Positions 34,793-44,766 of a stretch of DNA of 64,000 nucleotides are shown here, one piece after another (within the stretch, counting starts at the first letter, position 1; every line of letters begins with the position of its first letter). Below the pieces are notes generated by a model, which did no database searches, was not told the origin of the DNA, and saw only the letters and a list, made by a program, of their open reading frames with translations. The stretch comes from Paracoccaceae bacterium (GTDB lineage: Bacteria > Pseudomonadota > Alphaproteobacteria > Rhodobacterales > Rhodobacteraceae): positions 124,001 to 188,000 of the forward strand of contig JASBTX010000042.1 in assembly GCA_030148225.1 (NCBI GenBank). The letters run 5' to 3'. Both the position numbers and the translations under genes were made by a program.

Positions 34793-36265
34793 ATGAGCAC
34801 CTATGTGATGGCCATCGATCAGGGCACGACCTCGACACGGGCCATTCTGTTTGACGCCGATCTGGCCATTGCCCATGTCGCGCAAGAGGAATTTGCTCAG
34901 CACTACCCGGCGTCGGGCTGGGTCGAGCATGCCCCGGATGACCTGTGGCAGACCACGCTGCGTGTTTGCCGTCAGGTGGTCAACAAGGCTGATGGCAATA
35001 TCGCGGCCATCGGCATCACCAATCAGCGCGAAACCACGATTGTCTGGGACCGGAACACCGGCGAACCGGTGTTCAACGCCATCGTCTGGCAGGACAGGCG
35101 CACCGCGGATATCTGTGCCCAGCTCAAGGCAAACGGTCACGAGGTCGAGGTGACGCACAAGACCGGTCTGCTGCTCGACCCGTATTTTTCGGGCACCAAA
35201 GTCAAGTGGATACTGGACAATGTCGATGGCGCGCGCGCCCGGGCCGAGGCGGGTGAGCTGTTGTTCGGCACCGTCGACTGTTTCCTGATCTGGAAGCTGA
35301 CGAATGGCCGCGTTCATGCAACCGACGCCACCAATGCCGCACGCACGCTGCTTTACAATATCCGCGACGGCGGCTGGGACGCGGGCATCTGCGATATGCT
35401 GGGCATCCCGATGTCGATGCTGCCCGATGTGCGCGATTGCGACGGTGATTTCGGCGTGACCGATCTTTTCGGGCCGGAACTGCCCATACGCGGTGTAGCG
35501 GGGGATCAGCAGGCCGCGACCATCGGTCAGGCCTGTTTCGAGCCGGGGATGCTCAAATCAACCTACGGAACCGGATGTTTCGCACTGATCAACACGGGCG
35601 ACAAGCTGATCGAGAGCCGGAACCGGCTGCTCGGCACCATCGCCTATCAGTTCGGCGGCAAGGTGACCTATGCGCTTGAGGGGTCGATCTTTATCGCGGG
35701 GGCAGCGGTACAGTGGCTGCGTGACGGACTGCGCAGTATCAGCGCCGCGCCCGAAACGCAGGCCATGGCGGATGCCGCCGATCCGGCACAGGACGTGGTT
35801 CTGGTGCCGGCCTTTACCGGATTGGGGGCACCCTACTGGAATGCGGATTGCCGGGGCGCGATATTCGGGCTGACGCGAAATTCAGGCCCGAACGAACTGG
35901 CGCGTGCCGCGCTCGAAAGCGTGGGCTACCAGACGCTCGATCTCATTCAGGCGATGCGGGCCGACGGATCAGCCGATCTGGGCCGGGTGCTCAGGGTTGA
36001 TGGCGGCATGACCGCGTCAGACTGGACGATGCAGTTCCTGTCCGACATTCTGGATGCGCGTGTCGATCGTCCGACCATACTGGAAACAACCGCGCTTGGC
36101 GTGGCATGGGTCGCCGGGCACCGGGCGGGCGTCTATCCCGATCAGGCCGGATTTGCCGCCAATTGGGCGCTGGACCGGTCGTTTCACCCGCAGATGGATG
36201 CCGCGACGCGCGCGCGAAAACGCGAAGGCTGGGCGCGTGCGGTTAAAGGCACGCTGGGATACTGA
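34793..36265 (+). CDS. glpK: Glycerol kinase
   Basis: The 490-residue product is a full-length FGGY kinase. The start [60 protein letters not shown] with the catalytic-loop Asp, and [20 protein letters not shown] match glycerol kinase closely. It phosphorylates glycerol to sn-glycerol 3-phosphate with ATP. ATG 34793 is chosen over an upstream in-frame ATG (34751) because the family N-terminus begins there and GGCGGAGA lies ahead. No glpF or glpD is adjacent. Confidence 0.96.
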   Translation: MSTYVMAIDQGTTSTRAILFDADLAIAHVAQEEFAQHYPASGWVEHAPDDLWQTTLRVCRQVVNKADGNIAAIGITNQRETTIVWDRNTGEPVFNAIVWQDRRTADICAQLKANGHEVEVTHKTGLLLDPYFSGTKVKWILDNVDGARARAEAGELLFGTVDCFLIWKLTNGRVHATDATNAARTLLYNIRDGGWDAGICDMLGIPMSMLPDVRDCDGDFGVTDLFGPELPIRGVAGDQQAATIGQACFEPGMLKSTYGTGCFALINTGDKLIESRNRLLGTIAYQFGGKVTYALEGSIFIAGAAVQWLRDGLRSISAAPETQAMADAADPAQDVVLVPAFTGLGAPYWNADCRGAIFGLTRNSGPNELARAALESVGYQTLDLIQAMRADGSADLGRVLRVDGGMTASDWTMQFLSDILDARVDRPTILETTALGVAWVAGHRAGVYPDQAGFAANWALDRSFHPQMDAATRARKREGWARAVKGTLGY

Positions 36266-36298
36266 GGTCGGGCGCGGCCAGACACGCCGCACCCTGCC

Positions 36299-38605
36299 TC
36301 AGGTAAATTTGTTGTCGCGGGGAAATCCGCGCGGGGCCATCCGGCCCGCACTGGCGCGTTTGCCTTTCCACTCATCCAGATCGGTCTCGGTGCGGGTGCG
36401 CCCTGCCGGATCGCGCCAGCTGAGCCCGTCATCGATGGCAAAGGTCGTCACGTCACTCAGACCGCCATCCTTGTATTTCTGAAGCCTGACGCCCTTGCCC
36501 CGCGCCATCTCCGGCAATTCGCTCAGCGCAAAGACCAGCACCTTGCGGTTTTCGCCCACGCAAGCCACATGATCGCCCCTGACCGTGACCGAGGTCAGCG
36601 CGGTGACATCGCCCCGCACATTCAGCACCTGTTTGCCTGTACGGGTCTGGGCAAGCACATCATCCGCACCCACCAGAAATCCGTCGCCCGCCGTGCTCGC
36701 CACCAGAAGCGTCTCACCTGTCCGGTGCAGGAACAGGCTCACGATTGCGGCTTCGTTCGGCAGATCGACCATCAGGCGCACAGGCTCGCCCATGCCGCGC
36801 CCGCCGGGCAGGCTGGATGCGGCGATAGTGTAGAACCGGCCATTCTGGCCCAGCAGCAATATCCGGTCGGTGGTCTCGGCGTGAAAGACATACTGGCCCT
36901 CGTCGCCATCCTTGAATTTCAGCGTACCGCCCAGATCGATATGGCCCTTCATCGCGCGTATCCATCCCATCCGGGAACAGACGACCGTGATCGGCTCTTT
37001 CTCGATCATCGCCTCAAGGGGCACCTCTTCGATCTCGGTGGCTTCGGCAAACTGGGTTCGTCTTGCGCCACCGGCATGATCCTTTCCGAAGGTCTTGCGT
37101 GTTTCGCGCAGTTCTCCGGCAATGCGCCCCCATTGCAGGCTTTCATCCTCGAGCAGGTCCTCGATCCCGGCGCGTTCTTCCATCAGCGCATCGCGTTCCC
37201 GGATCAGTTCGATCTCTTCGAGTTTGCGCAGAGACCTGAGCCGCATGTTCAGGATCGCCTCGACCTGAACTTCGGACAATTCGCCCTCGTCGGCGGGCAC
37301 CGGTGGCACGTAATCCTCCTCGGACAGCGCGCGGGCATGTTCCCGGCTCCAATCCTCGGCCATCAGCGCGGCCTTGGGATCAATGTCATAGCGGATGATG
37401 TCGATCACGCGATCAAGGTTCAGAAAGGCGACGATGAAGCCTTCCAGAACCTCCAGCCGGTGGTCGATCTTGTCCAGCCGGTGACGCGACCGGCGTAACA
37501 GCACATCGCGGCGATGATCAAGAAAGGCGCGCAGAACATCCTTGAGCGAACAGACACGCGGGGTGCGCCCGTCGATCAGGACATTCATGTTCAGGCTGAA
37601 CCGTATCTCGAGATCCGAGGCGCGAAACAGCGAACCCATCAGGACATCGGGTGCTATATTGCGCGATTTCGGCTCGAGCACGATGCGCACATCATCGGCG
37701 CTCTCGTCGCGCACATCCGCCAGTATCGGCAGCTTCTTGGCGAGGATCAGCTCGGCCAGTTTCTCGATCAGTTTGGATTTCTGAACCTGATAGGGAATCT
37801 CGGTGACGATGATCTGCCACTGGCCTCGGCCCAGTTCCTCGACCTGCCATTTCGCCCTCAGCCGGAATGAACCGCGACCGGTTCGATAGGCCTCGAGTAT
37901 GTTTTCGCGCGGCTCCACCAAAACGCCGCCGGTCGGGAAATCCGGTCCGGGCACATATTCCAGCAATGTCTCGTCACGCGCATTCGGCGCCTTGATCAGA
38001 TGCAGGCAGGCATCGCACAGCTCGGCGATGTTATGTGGCGGGATATTGGTGGCCATGCCCACGGCGATCCCGCTGGCGCCATTGGCCAGAAGATTGGGAA
38101 ATGACGCAGGCAGAACCACCGGCTCGGTCAGGGTGCCGTCATAATTTTCCCTGAAATCAACGGCATTTTCGGCCAACCCCTCCAGCAGGGCCTCAGCCGC
38201 GGCGGTCATCCGCGCCTCGGTATAGCGGGATGCAGCGGCGTTATCGCCATCGATATTGCCGAAATTCCCCTGACCGTCGACCAGCGGATAACGCACGCTG
38301 AAATCCTGCGCCAGACGCACCATCGCGTCATAGATCGCCCCGTCGCCATGTGGATGATAGTCACCCATGACCTGACCGCTGATCTTGGCGGATTTGCGGA
38401 AACCACCCGTCGAGCTTAGCCGCAATTCGCGCATGCCATAGAGGATGCGCCGGTGCACGGGTTTCAGCCCGTCACGCGCATCAGGCAGCGCACGGTGCAT
38501 GATCGTCGACAGGGCATAGGTCAGGTACCTGTCGCCTATCGCGCGTCTCAGCGGTTCGGAAATCTCGCTTTCCGGTCCATCGGAACCGGTGGGTTTGTCG
38601 CTCAT
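36299..38605 (-). CDS. parC: DNA topoisomerase IV subunit A
   Basis: The 768-residue product has the GyrA/ParC core: [57 protein letters not shown] and the active-site Tyr in SRYTEARMT. After the coiled-coil ([20 protein letters not shown]) comes a short beta-pinwheel, which distinguishes ParC from the longer GyrA. Start ATG 38605 ([20 protein letters not shown]); the frame beyond it to 38779 is not family-like. It decatenates replicated chromosomes with ParE. Confidence 0.95.
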   Translation of the reverse strand: MSDKPTGSDGPESEISEPLRRAIGDRYLTYALSTIMHRALPDARDGLKPVHRRILYGMRELRLSSTGGFRKSAKISGQVMGDYHPHGDGAIYDAMVRLAQDFSVRYPLVDGQGNFGNIDGDNAAASRYTEARMTAAAEALLEGLAENAVDFRENYDGTLTEPVVLPASFPNLLANGASGIAVGMATNIPPHNIAELCDACLHLIKAPNARDETLLEYVPGPDFPTGGVLVEPRENILEAYRTGRGSFRLRAKWQVEELGRGQWQIIVTEIPYQVQKSKLIEKLAELILAKKLPILADVRDESADDVRIVLEPKSRNIAPDVLMGSLFRASDLEIRFSLNMNVLIDGRTPRVCSLKDVLRAFLDHRRDVLLRRSRHRLDKIDHRLEVLEGFIVAFLNLDRVIDIIRYDIDPKAALMAEDWSREHARALSEEDYVPPVPADEGELSEVQVEAILNMRLRSLRKLEEIELIRERDALMEERAGIEDLLEDESLQWGRIAGELRETRKTFGKDHAGGARRTQFAEATEIEEVPLEAMIEKEPITVVCSRMGWIRAMKGHIDLGGTLKFKDGDEGQYVFHAETTDRILLLGQNGRFYTIAASSLPGGRGMGEPVRLMVDLPNEAAIVSLFLHRTGETLLVASTAGDGFLVGADDVLAQTRTGKQVLNVRGDVTALTSVTVRGDHVACVGENRKVLVFALSELPEMARGKGVRLQKYKDGGLSDVTTFAIDDGLSWRDPAGRTRTETDLDEWKGKRASAGRMAPRGFPRDNKFT

Positions 38606-38716
38606 GCGGCGTTGTCTAAATCGAACATCCAGAACGGTCCAGCGGCATTTCCGAATTGACAGGCTGAAAGCCCGGCGAAAGCTGTTAATAAGCGTCAGAG
38701 GACACGGGAACGCGGC

Positions 38717-39289
38717 ATGATTCGCCTGACACTTGTACTGGGTGTGCTGATACTGATCGGGATGATCGTGCTGGGGCAAGATTATACCGCGCCCGAGCGT
38801 GCGGCGTCCGTTCAGAAAAAGAAAACCAAGCTCAGGCTCAATCGCGAAATTGATCCTGTTTTTGCGGAAATTCTGAACCCGCCCACGCCCGCGCCGGTGG
38901 CATACGGGAAGCCCCCGGAAAAGACGGTCAATTTTCCGCAGATTTCCACCGACCAGCCGGTTGAAGTGGTCGAGGAACCGCCTATTGAGGGGCTGATACC
39001 GGGCAGAGAAGGTGAGTTTGGCCTCGCCGCGGGATTGGCCATCGGGCTGACGCCCGGGCAGACGCTGGAGATTGCGACAACTGCTGACGCGCGGACGATT
39101 ATCAGTGCGCGCATCAATATCCGGCGCGGCCCGTCCGAGATTGATCCGATCATGGGATCGCTCAGGCAGGGCGATCCGGTCCGTTTGATGTCGGTCGTGC
39201 GCGGCGACTGGGCGCTGATCCGTTTTGGCGACGATCAGCAGATGGGATATCTGCCGATTTCAGCGCTCTCAGCGCCTCAGGTCCCATAG
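38717..39289 (+). CDS. Membrane-anchored SH3b-domain protein
   Basis: The 190-residue protein has one N-terminal membrane segment ([17 protein letters not shown]), a charged and proline-rich spacer of about 70 residues, and a C-terminal bacterial SH3 domain ([20 protein letters not shown], then [20 protein letters not shown]). Such domains bind cell-wall peptides in the periplasm. It is divergent from parC across 111 bases. Confidence 0.85.
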   Translation: MIRLTLVLGVLILIGMIVLGQDYTAPERAASVQKKKTKLRLNREIDPVFAEILNPPTPAPVAYGKPPEKTVNFPQISTDQPVEVVEEPPIEGLIPGREGEFGLAAGLAIGLTPGQTLEIATTADARTIISARINIRRGPSEIDPIMGSLRQGDPVRLMSVVRGDWALIRFGDDQQMGYLPISALSAPQVP

Positions 39290-39310
39290 ATTTCAGGTAT
39301 TGGAAAAGGT

Positions 39311-40141
39311 TTGGTTCAGAAATCCATTCTCATTACCGGCTGTTCGACGGGCATCGGATATGACGCCGCCCATGGGCTGCACGCGCGCGGCTGGCGCGTA
39401 TTCGCCACCTGCCGAAAGCTCGAGGATTGCGCGCGCCTAAACGACGAAGGCCTCGAAAGCTTTGTTCTGGATTATGAGGACGAGGAAAGCATTCAGACAG
39501 CCGTTGCGGAATGCCTTGCCCGCACGGGTGGTACGCTTGATGCGCTTTACAATAACGGGGCCTATGCTGTGCCCGGCCTTGTGCAGGATGTGCCGCGCGC
39601 GGCATTCAGGGCGATATTCGAGGCCAATCTTTTCGGCTATTTCGATCTGATCAACCGGGTTCTGCCGGTAATGCAGGTGCAGGGCCATGGCCGTATCATC
39701 AATTGCTCTTCCGTTCTGGGGCTGGTCGGGCTTCGGGTGCGGGGTTCATATGTCGCCACGAAATTCGCGCTGGAGGGGCTGACAGATGTTCTGCGCCTTG
39801 AACTCGCCGGTCAGCCGATCCATGTCATCCTGCTCGAACCCGGGCCGGTCACCTCGAAAATCCGGCAGAATTCCGTGCCGCAATTTGAAAAATGGATCGA
39901 CTGGGAGGCTTCGGCAGGCCGGGCGGTCTATGAAAAGCGGGTGCTCAAGCGGCTCTACGAGGATGGAGGGCCGGACGCATTCGAACTTCCGGCCTCTGCC
40001 GTGACGCAAAAGCTGATTCATGCGCTCGAATCGCCGCGCCCGCGACCGCGTTACTACGTCACCAAGCCCACCTATTTCATGGGGATCTGCAGGCGGCTCT
40101 TGCCGACGCGCTGGCTCGATGCGATTTTGCGCCGCGCCTAA
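39311..40141 (+). CDS. Short-chain dehydrogenase/reductase
   Basis: The 276-residue SDR has the cofactor motif ILITGCSTGIGYDAAHGL, NNGAYAV in place of NNAG, the catalytic Ser in IINCSSVLGLVG and the YVATKFALEG Tyr-Lys pair. It reads like the 'classical SDR, family 5900' type that reduces lipophilic carbonyls. The only usual start codon in frame is TTG at 39311, but its purine-rich leader (GGAAAAGG) is only one base away, so the start remains uncertain. Confidence 0.88.
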   Translation: MVQKSILITGCSTGIGYDAAHGLHARGWRVFATCRKLEDCARLNDEGLESFVLDYEDEESIQTAVAECLARTGGTLDALYNNGAYAVPGLVQDVPRAAFRAIFEANLFGYFDLINRVLPVMQVQGHGRIINCSSVLGLVGLRVRGSYVATKFALEGLTDVLRLELAGQPIHVILLEPGPVTSKIRQNSVPQFEKWIDWEASAGRAVYEKRVLKRLYEDGGPDAFELPASAVTQKLIHALESPRPRPRYYVTKPTYFMGICRRLLPTRWLDAILRRA

Positions 40142-40213
40142 ATATCGCGGCAATTGCGGTTCGCTTTTTGCGGTGTGGGCGTTACATGAAGGGTGTCCGC
40201 TACGGAGGAACAG

Positions 40214-40420
40214 ATGTTTCAGGACCCCCTTTTTCTGATTGTCGTGATCGCCGTCCTGGCCGTGGCCGTGATCCTGATGCTGGGTATCGGCTCTTTTGCC
40301 AAGGGCGGAGAGTTTAACAGGCGTAACGCCAACCGGCTGATGCGGTATCGCATCTATGCCCAGTTCATCGCCATCATTCTGATCATGGGCTTTATCGCCA
40401 TTCGCAGCACCGGAGGCTAG
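40214..40420 (+). CDS. Twin-transmembrane small protein, HIG1-like
   Basis: The 68-residue protein has two membrane helices (LFLIVVIAVLAVAVILMLG and YAQFIAIILIMGFIAIRS) joined by a basic loop (SFAKGGEFNRRNANRLMRYR), the pattern of HIG1-type proteins that associate with respiratory complexes. GGAGGAACAG precedes ATG 40214. It lies 3 bases before the adenosyltransferase gene. Confidence 0.88.
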   Translation: MFQDPLFLIVVIAVLAVAVILMLGIGSFAKGGEFNRRNANRLMRYRIYAQFIAIILIMGFIAIRSTGG

Positions 40421-40423
40421 ACC

Positions 40424-40996
40424 ATGGTCGTCCTGAGCAAGATTTACACCCGCACCGGAGATCGTGGTGAAACAGCACTGGGCGACGGGACGCGCGTGGC
40501 CAAGGATGCGCCGCGCGTTGCCGCCTATGGCACGGTGGACGAGGCCAACGCAACATTCGGTCTGGCGCGGCTTTATGCCGGTGAGGCGATGGGCGAACAG
40601 ATCGAACGCATTCAGAACGATCTTTTTGATCTGGGCGCCGATCTCTGCCGCCCCGACATGGAGGCCGACGCCGATGCCGAATATCCGCCCCTGCGCATGA
40701 CCGACGGTCAGGTCGACCGGCTCGAGGCGGAGATCGACAAGATGAACGAGGCGCTCGAACCCCTCAGATCATTTATCTTGCCCGGCGGATCGAAACTGGC
40801 CGCGCATCTGCATCTTTGCCGGACGGTAACCCGCCGGGCCGAACGTCTGGCCATCGCCCTCTCGTCAGGCGAATCGGTGAACTCGGCGGCGATCCGGTAT
40901 CTGAACAGATTGTCCGACTGGTGCTTTTGCGCGTCGCGAATTGCCAATGATGATGGTGCTTCTGACGTGCTTTGGAAACCTGGCGCCAACCGTTAG
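40424..40996 (+). CDS. Cob(I)alamin adenosyltransferase, PduO type
   Basis: The 190-residue product begins SKIYTRTGDRGETALGDGTR, the ATP-binding loop of PduO-type adenosyltransferases. The conserved C-terminal part has CRTVTRRAERLAIALSSGE and AIRYLNRLSDWCFCASRI. It transfers the adenosyl group from ATP to cob(I)alamin in the cytoplasm, making coenzyme B12. It lies 3 bases after the HIG1-like gene and 126 bases before etfB. Confidence 0.93.
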   Translation: MVVLSKIYTRTGDRGETALGDGTRVAKDAPRVAAYGTVDEANATFGLARLYAGEAMGEQIERIQNDLFDLGADLCRPDMEADADAEYPPLRMTDGQVDRLEAEIDKMNEALEPLRSFILPGGSKLAAHLHLCRTVTRRAERLAIALSSGESVNSAAIRYLNRLSDWCFCASRIANDDGASDVLWKPGANR

Positions 40997-41122
40997 CGCC
41001 CAACACGCCGCAACTCGCCCCCCGCGCGTCGATTTATCGCTGTATTCTGTTTCGCGATACGTCTATCAGCACCCCTAGAATTTTCCCCGGCGGCCCCGGG
41101 GCGATGAACAGGAGTTACGCAT

Positions 41123-41881
41123 ATGAAGGTCCTCGTGCCGGTCAAGCGCGTGATCGACTATAACGTGAAAGTGCGCGTCAAAGCGGACGGAAGCGGTGTC
41201 GATCTCGCCAATGTCAAGATGTCCATGAACCCTTTCGACGAGATCGCGGTCGAAGAGGCGATCCGCCTGAAAGAGGCTGGCAAGGCCGAAGAGATCATCG
41301 CGGTATCCATCGGCGTTCAGCAGAATCAGGAAACCCTGCGCACAGCGCTGGCCATGGGCGCCGACCGTGCTATCCTGATCGTGGCTGCGGATGACGTGCA
41401 CACCGATATCGAGCCTCTGGCGGTTGCCAAGCTGCTGAAGGCGGTGATCGACGAAGAACAGCCGGGCCTTGTCTTGTGTGGCAAGCAGGCGATTGACAAC
41501 GACATGAATGCCACCGGCCAGATGCTCGCTGCCCTGACGGGCTGGAGCCAGGGCACCTTTGCTTCGGGCGTCGAGATCGACGGCGACAGCGCCGTGGTCA
41601 CACGCGAGGTTGATGGCGGTCTGCAAACGGTCAAGATTTCTATGCCTGCCGTTATCAGCGTTGATCTGCGGCTGAACGAACCGCGCTATGCGTCGCTGCC
41701 CAATATCATGAAGGCCAAGAAAAAGCCGATGGATCAGAAAACACCGGGCGATTACGGCGTCGATGTCACGCCGCGTCTGGAAATCGTCTCTACCGGAGAG
41801 CCGGAAGCGCGCGCCGCCGGCATCGTGGTCGGATCGGTCGACGAACTGGTCGAGAAACTCAAAGAAGCGGGGGCGGTATAA
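41123..41881 (+). CDS. etfB: Electron transfer flavoprotein beta subunit
   Basis: The 252-residue product starts [20 protein letters not shown], typical of ETF beta. [20 protein letters not shown] is the AMP/FAD region and [20 protein letters not shown] is the recognition loop that docks acyl-CoA and methylamine dehydrogenases. It carries electrons from flavoprotein dehydrogenases to ETF:quinone oxidoreductase. It shares one base with etfA (TAATG). Confidence 0.96.
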   Translation: MKVLVPVKRVIDYNVKVRVKADGSGVDLANVKMSMNPFDEIAVEEAIRLKEAGKAEEIIAVSIGVQQNQETLRTALAMGADRAILIVAADDVHTDIEPLAVAKLLKAVIDEEQPGLVLCGKQAIDNDMNATGQMLAALTGWSQGTFASGVEIDGDSAVVTREVDGGLQTVKISMPAVISVDLRLNEPRYASLPNIMKAKKKPMDQKTPGDYGVDVTPRLEIVSTGEPEARAAGIVVGSVDELVEKLKEAGAV

Positions 41882-42807
41882 TGGCTGTTCTTCTACTGGC
41901 CGAGGTCAATGACGGCGAACTGGCGCTGGACGCCACTGCCAAGGCGGTAACCGCCGCGCGTGCGCTGGGTGATGTCACGGCGCTTTGCTGCGGGGCGAAC
42001 GCCGCCGCAGCAGGCGAAGCCGCCGCCGGGATCGATGGCATTTCCAAAGTGCTGGTGGCCGAAGACCCATCGCTGGGTCATCGCCTGGCCGAACCGACCG
42101 CGGCGCTGATCGTGTCGCTGGCCGATGGGTACGAGCATATCGTGGCCCCCGCGACCACGGATGCCAAAAACGTGCTGCCGCGCGTTGCGGCGATGTTGGA
42201 CGCGATGGTGATTTCGGATGTTTCCGCCGTGGTAGACGCCAATACGTTCGAGCGTCCGATCTATGCGGGCAACGCGATCCAGACCGTCCGCTCGTCCGAT
42301 GCCAAAAAGGTCGTATCGTTCCGCACCTCCACCTTTGATGCCGCGGGCGATGGTGGTTCGGCCACGGTCGAGACCATTTCCGCCGTCGACAATCCGGGCC
42401 TGTCGGCATGGGTTGAGGACAAGGTCGCAGCGAGCGACCGGCCCGAGCTGACCTCGGCAGGTGTCGTAGTTTCCGGCGGTCGCGGCGTTGGCTCGCAAGA
42501 GGATTTTGCCCTGATCGAATCCCTGGCGGACAAGTTGGGGGCGGCTGTGGGCGCCTCGCGTGCGGCGGTCGATTCCGGTTATGCCCCAAATGACTGGCAG
42601 GTCGGCCAGACGGGCAAGGTTGTTGCGCCGGATCTCTATGTCGCTGTCGGCATCTCGGGTGCGATTCAGCACCTTGCGGGGATGAAGGACTCCAAGGTCA
42701 TCGTCGCCATCAACAAAGACGAAGAAGCGCCGATTTTTCAGGTGGCTGATTTCGGACTGGTCGCCGACCTCTTTACCGCTGTGCCAGAGCTGATCGAAAA
42801 GCTCTGA
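41881..42807 (+). CDS. etfA: Electron transfer flavoprotein alpha subunit
   Basis: The 308-residue protein has the FAD-binding C-terminal domain of ETF alpha: VSGGRGVGSQEDFALIESLA, then YAPNDWQVGQTGKVVAPDLY and VGISGAIQHLAGMKDSKVIV. The start codon overlaps the etfB stop by one base. Together the subunits can accept electrons from acyl-CoA dehydrogenases and, in methylotrophs, from trimethylamine dehydrogenase, which links it to the TMADH-like genes in this window. Confidence 0.96.
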   Translation: MAVLLLAEVNDGELALDATAKAVTAARALGDVTALCCGANAAAAGEAAAGIDGISKVLVAEDPSLGHRLAEPTAALIVSLADGYEHIVAPATTDAKNVLPRVAAMLDAMVISDVSAVVDANTFERPIYAGNAIQTVRSSDAKKVVSFRTSTFDAAGDGGSATVETISAVDNPGLSAWVEDKVAASDRPELTSAGVVVSGGRGVGSQEDFALIESLADKLGAAVGASRAAVDSGYAPNDWQVGQTGKVVAPDLYVAVGISGAIQHLAGMKDSKVIVAINKDEEAPIFQVADFGLVADLFTAVPELIEKL

Positions 42808-42831
42808 CAAACGGTTTCACGACTACCCGTC

Positions 42832-42857
42832 AAAGGCCCGCGATACTGCGGGCCTTT
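42832..42857. terminator. Terminator after etfA, possibly bidirectional
   Basis: AAAGGCCCGC and GCGGGCCTTT form a 10-bp perfect stem around GATACT, followed by TTC on the plus strand. It also lies right after the stop of the convergent SRPBCC gene. Confidence 0.9.
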
Positions 42858-42858
42858 T

Positions 42859-43341
42859 TCATTCCACCGCAAGCCGTGCCGCCAGTTTATCCAGCGCTTG
42901 CATCCAGCCGCCCTCACCCGGAGAGCCCGCCGGCACACCCCTATGCACCAGTGTCATCTGCGTCGCGCCCCCCTCGGCGCGCAGTTCGACGATCACCTCT
43001 GTAACCTCGGGCGTTCCTTCGGGCATGCCCATGGCCGATGGCGGGATGATCGTGCCATTCTCGTCGCACATGCTTTCTGTATAGACGAGGCGCGAGGTGG
43101 GGGTGATCTCCTTATAGACCCCGGTAAACCACATGCGCATTGTCTTGTCCGGGCGCTGCATTTCCATACAGATTTTGCGCGTTCCCCCGACCCGTAAATC
43201 CATCTCGGCCACCGGAATGGTCATGCCCATCGGCCCGTACCATTCGCTGAATGCCGCCGGATCGGTCCACATGTTCCAGACCTGATCAACAGGGGCGTCC
43301 AGACGGCGCGTGATCTTTACCCATTCAGGCGTCGTTGTCAT
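42859..43341 (-). CDS. SRPBCC/AHSA1-like lipid-binding-fold protein
   Basis: The 160-residue protein starts VKITRRLDAPVDQVWNMWTD, PAAFSEWYGP, the signature opening of AHSA1-type START-like proteins, and continues with YTESMCDENG and TLVHRGVPAGSPGEGGW. Such proteins bind hydrophobic ligands and commonly sit behind an ArsR regulator, as here: its start overlaps the end of the ArsR gene by 17 bases. Confidence 0.88.
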   Translation of the reverse strand: MTTTPEWVKITRRLDAPVDQVWNMWTDPAAFSEWYGPMGMTIPVAEMDLRVGGTRKICMEMQRPDKTMRMWFTGVYKEITPTSRLVYTESMCDENGTIIPPSAMGMPEGTPEVTEVIVELRAEGGATQMTLVHRGVPAGSPGEGGWMQALDKLAARLAVE

Positions 43342-43672
43342 TTTCAGGTTCCTTTCTTTGCGCCAGTACCGACTCCATCCGGTCGAAACGCAGCTCCCAG
43401 ATGTGGCGGTATTGATCTGTCCAGTCTGACACGGCGGCCAGTGCCGCAGGGTTCAGCCGGCAGGGTCTGTACTGTGCCGTGCGGCTGCGCGTGATCAGCC
43501 CCGCGGCCTCAAGCACGCGGATATGTTTGGAAATGGCGGGCAGAGTCATGTCAAACGGCTCGGCCAACTGGTTCACTGTTGCCTCACCTTCGGCCAGCCG
43601 CGCCAGCATCGCGCGCCGCGTCGCGCTTGACAGTGCGGCAAAGGTGGCATCCAGGGGGTGGCTGCTTGTCAT
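43325..43672 (-). CDS. ArsR-family transcriptional regulator
   Basis: The 115-residue winged-helix protein has LSSATRRAMLARLAEGEATV, then LAEPFDMTLPAISKHIRVLE (recognition helix) and AGLITRSRTAQYRPCRLNPA. The metal-binding Cys pair of classical ArsR is absent, so it likely senses something other than metal. It is first in a two-gene operon with the SRPBCC gene and probably controls itself through the site at 43686. Confidence 0.9.
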   Translation of the reverse strand: MTSSHPLDATFAALSSATRRAMLARLAEGEATVNQLAEPFDMTLPAISKHIRVLEAAGLITRSRTAQYRPCRLNPAALAAVSDWTDQYRHIWELRFDRMESVLAQRKEPENDNDA

Positions 43673-43685
43673 GCCTTCATATTAA

Positions 43686-43711
43686 ACCAAGTAGTTAATA
43701 AATCAATTGGT
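43686..43711. promoter_or_regulatory. AT-rich inverted repeat ahead of the ArsR gene
   Basis: ACCAA (43686-43690) and TTGGT (43707-43711) are inverted around AT-rich text including TTAATAAAT. It starts 14 bases upstream of the regulator start, where an autoregulatory operator and promoter are expected. Confidence 0.45.
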
Positions 43712-43786
43712 ATAGTACTATTTGCACTTACCTCATAGTCTTTTTTAGCCTGCAAACACGAGGCGATCATGGACAGGGGCCGTCAG

Positions 43787-44608
43787 TCAGAAAACGATGT
43801 CATTCAGCTGTTTGACGATCTGTTCGGCGACTTCTTCATGCCCCTTTGGTGACAATTCCCGCCGGGCAACCGGGGCTTCGAGCATGGGAAAAATCATGCT
43901 GGTGACGTCCGGACGGCGCGCGGCATCCGACAGATCCGGTGCGATCAGGCCTTTCGTCGCGTCCCGGACATCATCCAGCACCGCCTGCGAGATGAAATAG
44001 GGCGGCTGGCCCAGAACGCTCAGCTCCTCGGGCTCGGGGCGGGAAAGCCACAACAACACCACCGGCCCACCGATCCGGTCAATCAGGCTCTTCATCCTTG
44101 CAGTCCACGCGGTCTGGATTTCCTGAACCACGATTTCGAACCGCTCGGGACTGACCAGTTTCAGCGTGCCCAGCATGTGCTGGGTGAAATGAAAATCGGT
44201 AAAATCGACATCCTTGTAGATGGTCTCGAGCAGCGGCGAGGGTTTGAGAAACCGGTCATTGCGGCGCGGATGCACGGTATAGAGCCGGTTGGAAAGGTTC
44301 TGCGCCCCCAGCACCTGAATAACCGTCAGCCGCGACGCGCAACAGCGCGACAGCACATCAGGTTCGTTCAGAAAAACGTCGGGCCCGGCATTCATGCAGC
44401 CCAGATTGGTCACGGGTATGTCCAGCGCCTCGCCGACCCGCGTGACAAAGGGATGTGGGACATACCGGCCAAAGGTTTCGGACCCGCCGACAAAGCAAAT
44501 CGTCTTTTCCGGGCCGTCATATCGTGGCCCCCGGAATTTCGTTTTTGACGCACCATATGTGCAAAACTGATAATCAAGTGACGTCGCGCCACTGCGTTCA
44601 AAAGACAT
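43787..44608 (-). CDS. DUF6473-type protein
   Basis: The 273-residue product starts MSFERSGATSLDYQFCTYGA SK-like text, with FVGGSETFGRYVPHPFVTRV and LGCMNAGPDVFLNEPDVLSR following; these match what I recall of DUF6473, a Rhodobacterales family with an SGNH-like layout (GGSETF in place of GDS). The last segment LSPKGHEEVAEQIV has the Asp/Ser-His type ending of SGNH hydrolases. No signal peptide is seen with ATG 44608; the upstream in-frame ATG at 44665 is less likely. Function unknown. Confidence 0.75.
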   Translation of the reverse strand: MSFERSGATSLDYQFCTYGASKTKFRGPRYDGPEKTICFVGGSETFGRYVPHPFVTRVGEALDIPVTNLGCMNAGPDVFLNEPDVLSRCCASRLTVIQVLGAQNLSNRLYTVHPRRNDRFLKPSPLLETIYKDVDFTDFHFTQHMLGTLKLVSPERFEIVVQEIQTAWTARMKSLIDRIGGPVVLLWLSRPEPEELSVLGQPPYFISQAVLDDVRDATKGLIAPDLSDAARRPDVTSMIFPMLEAPVARRELSPKGHEEVAEQIVKQLNDIVF

Positions 44609-44766
44609 CTTTACCCACCTTGAATCGGTAACCCCGGCGCCAAGCTGACGGCAAAGACTTGCCAATTACCTAATGCTAAAATCCCGTTAAAATCGCGCAG
44701 GTCGGCGGGACTTGCTGCCCTGCAGCGTCACCTCTATGGTCGCGCCAGCACAAAAGGGGCCACGCC

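Noticed and set aside
38206-38406. Quinolone-resistance changes in ParC ([10 protein letters not shown])
   Set aside because: Gly and Asp at the usual Ser/Glu positions may simply be lineage-typical; without relatives for comparison no claim is made.
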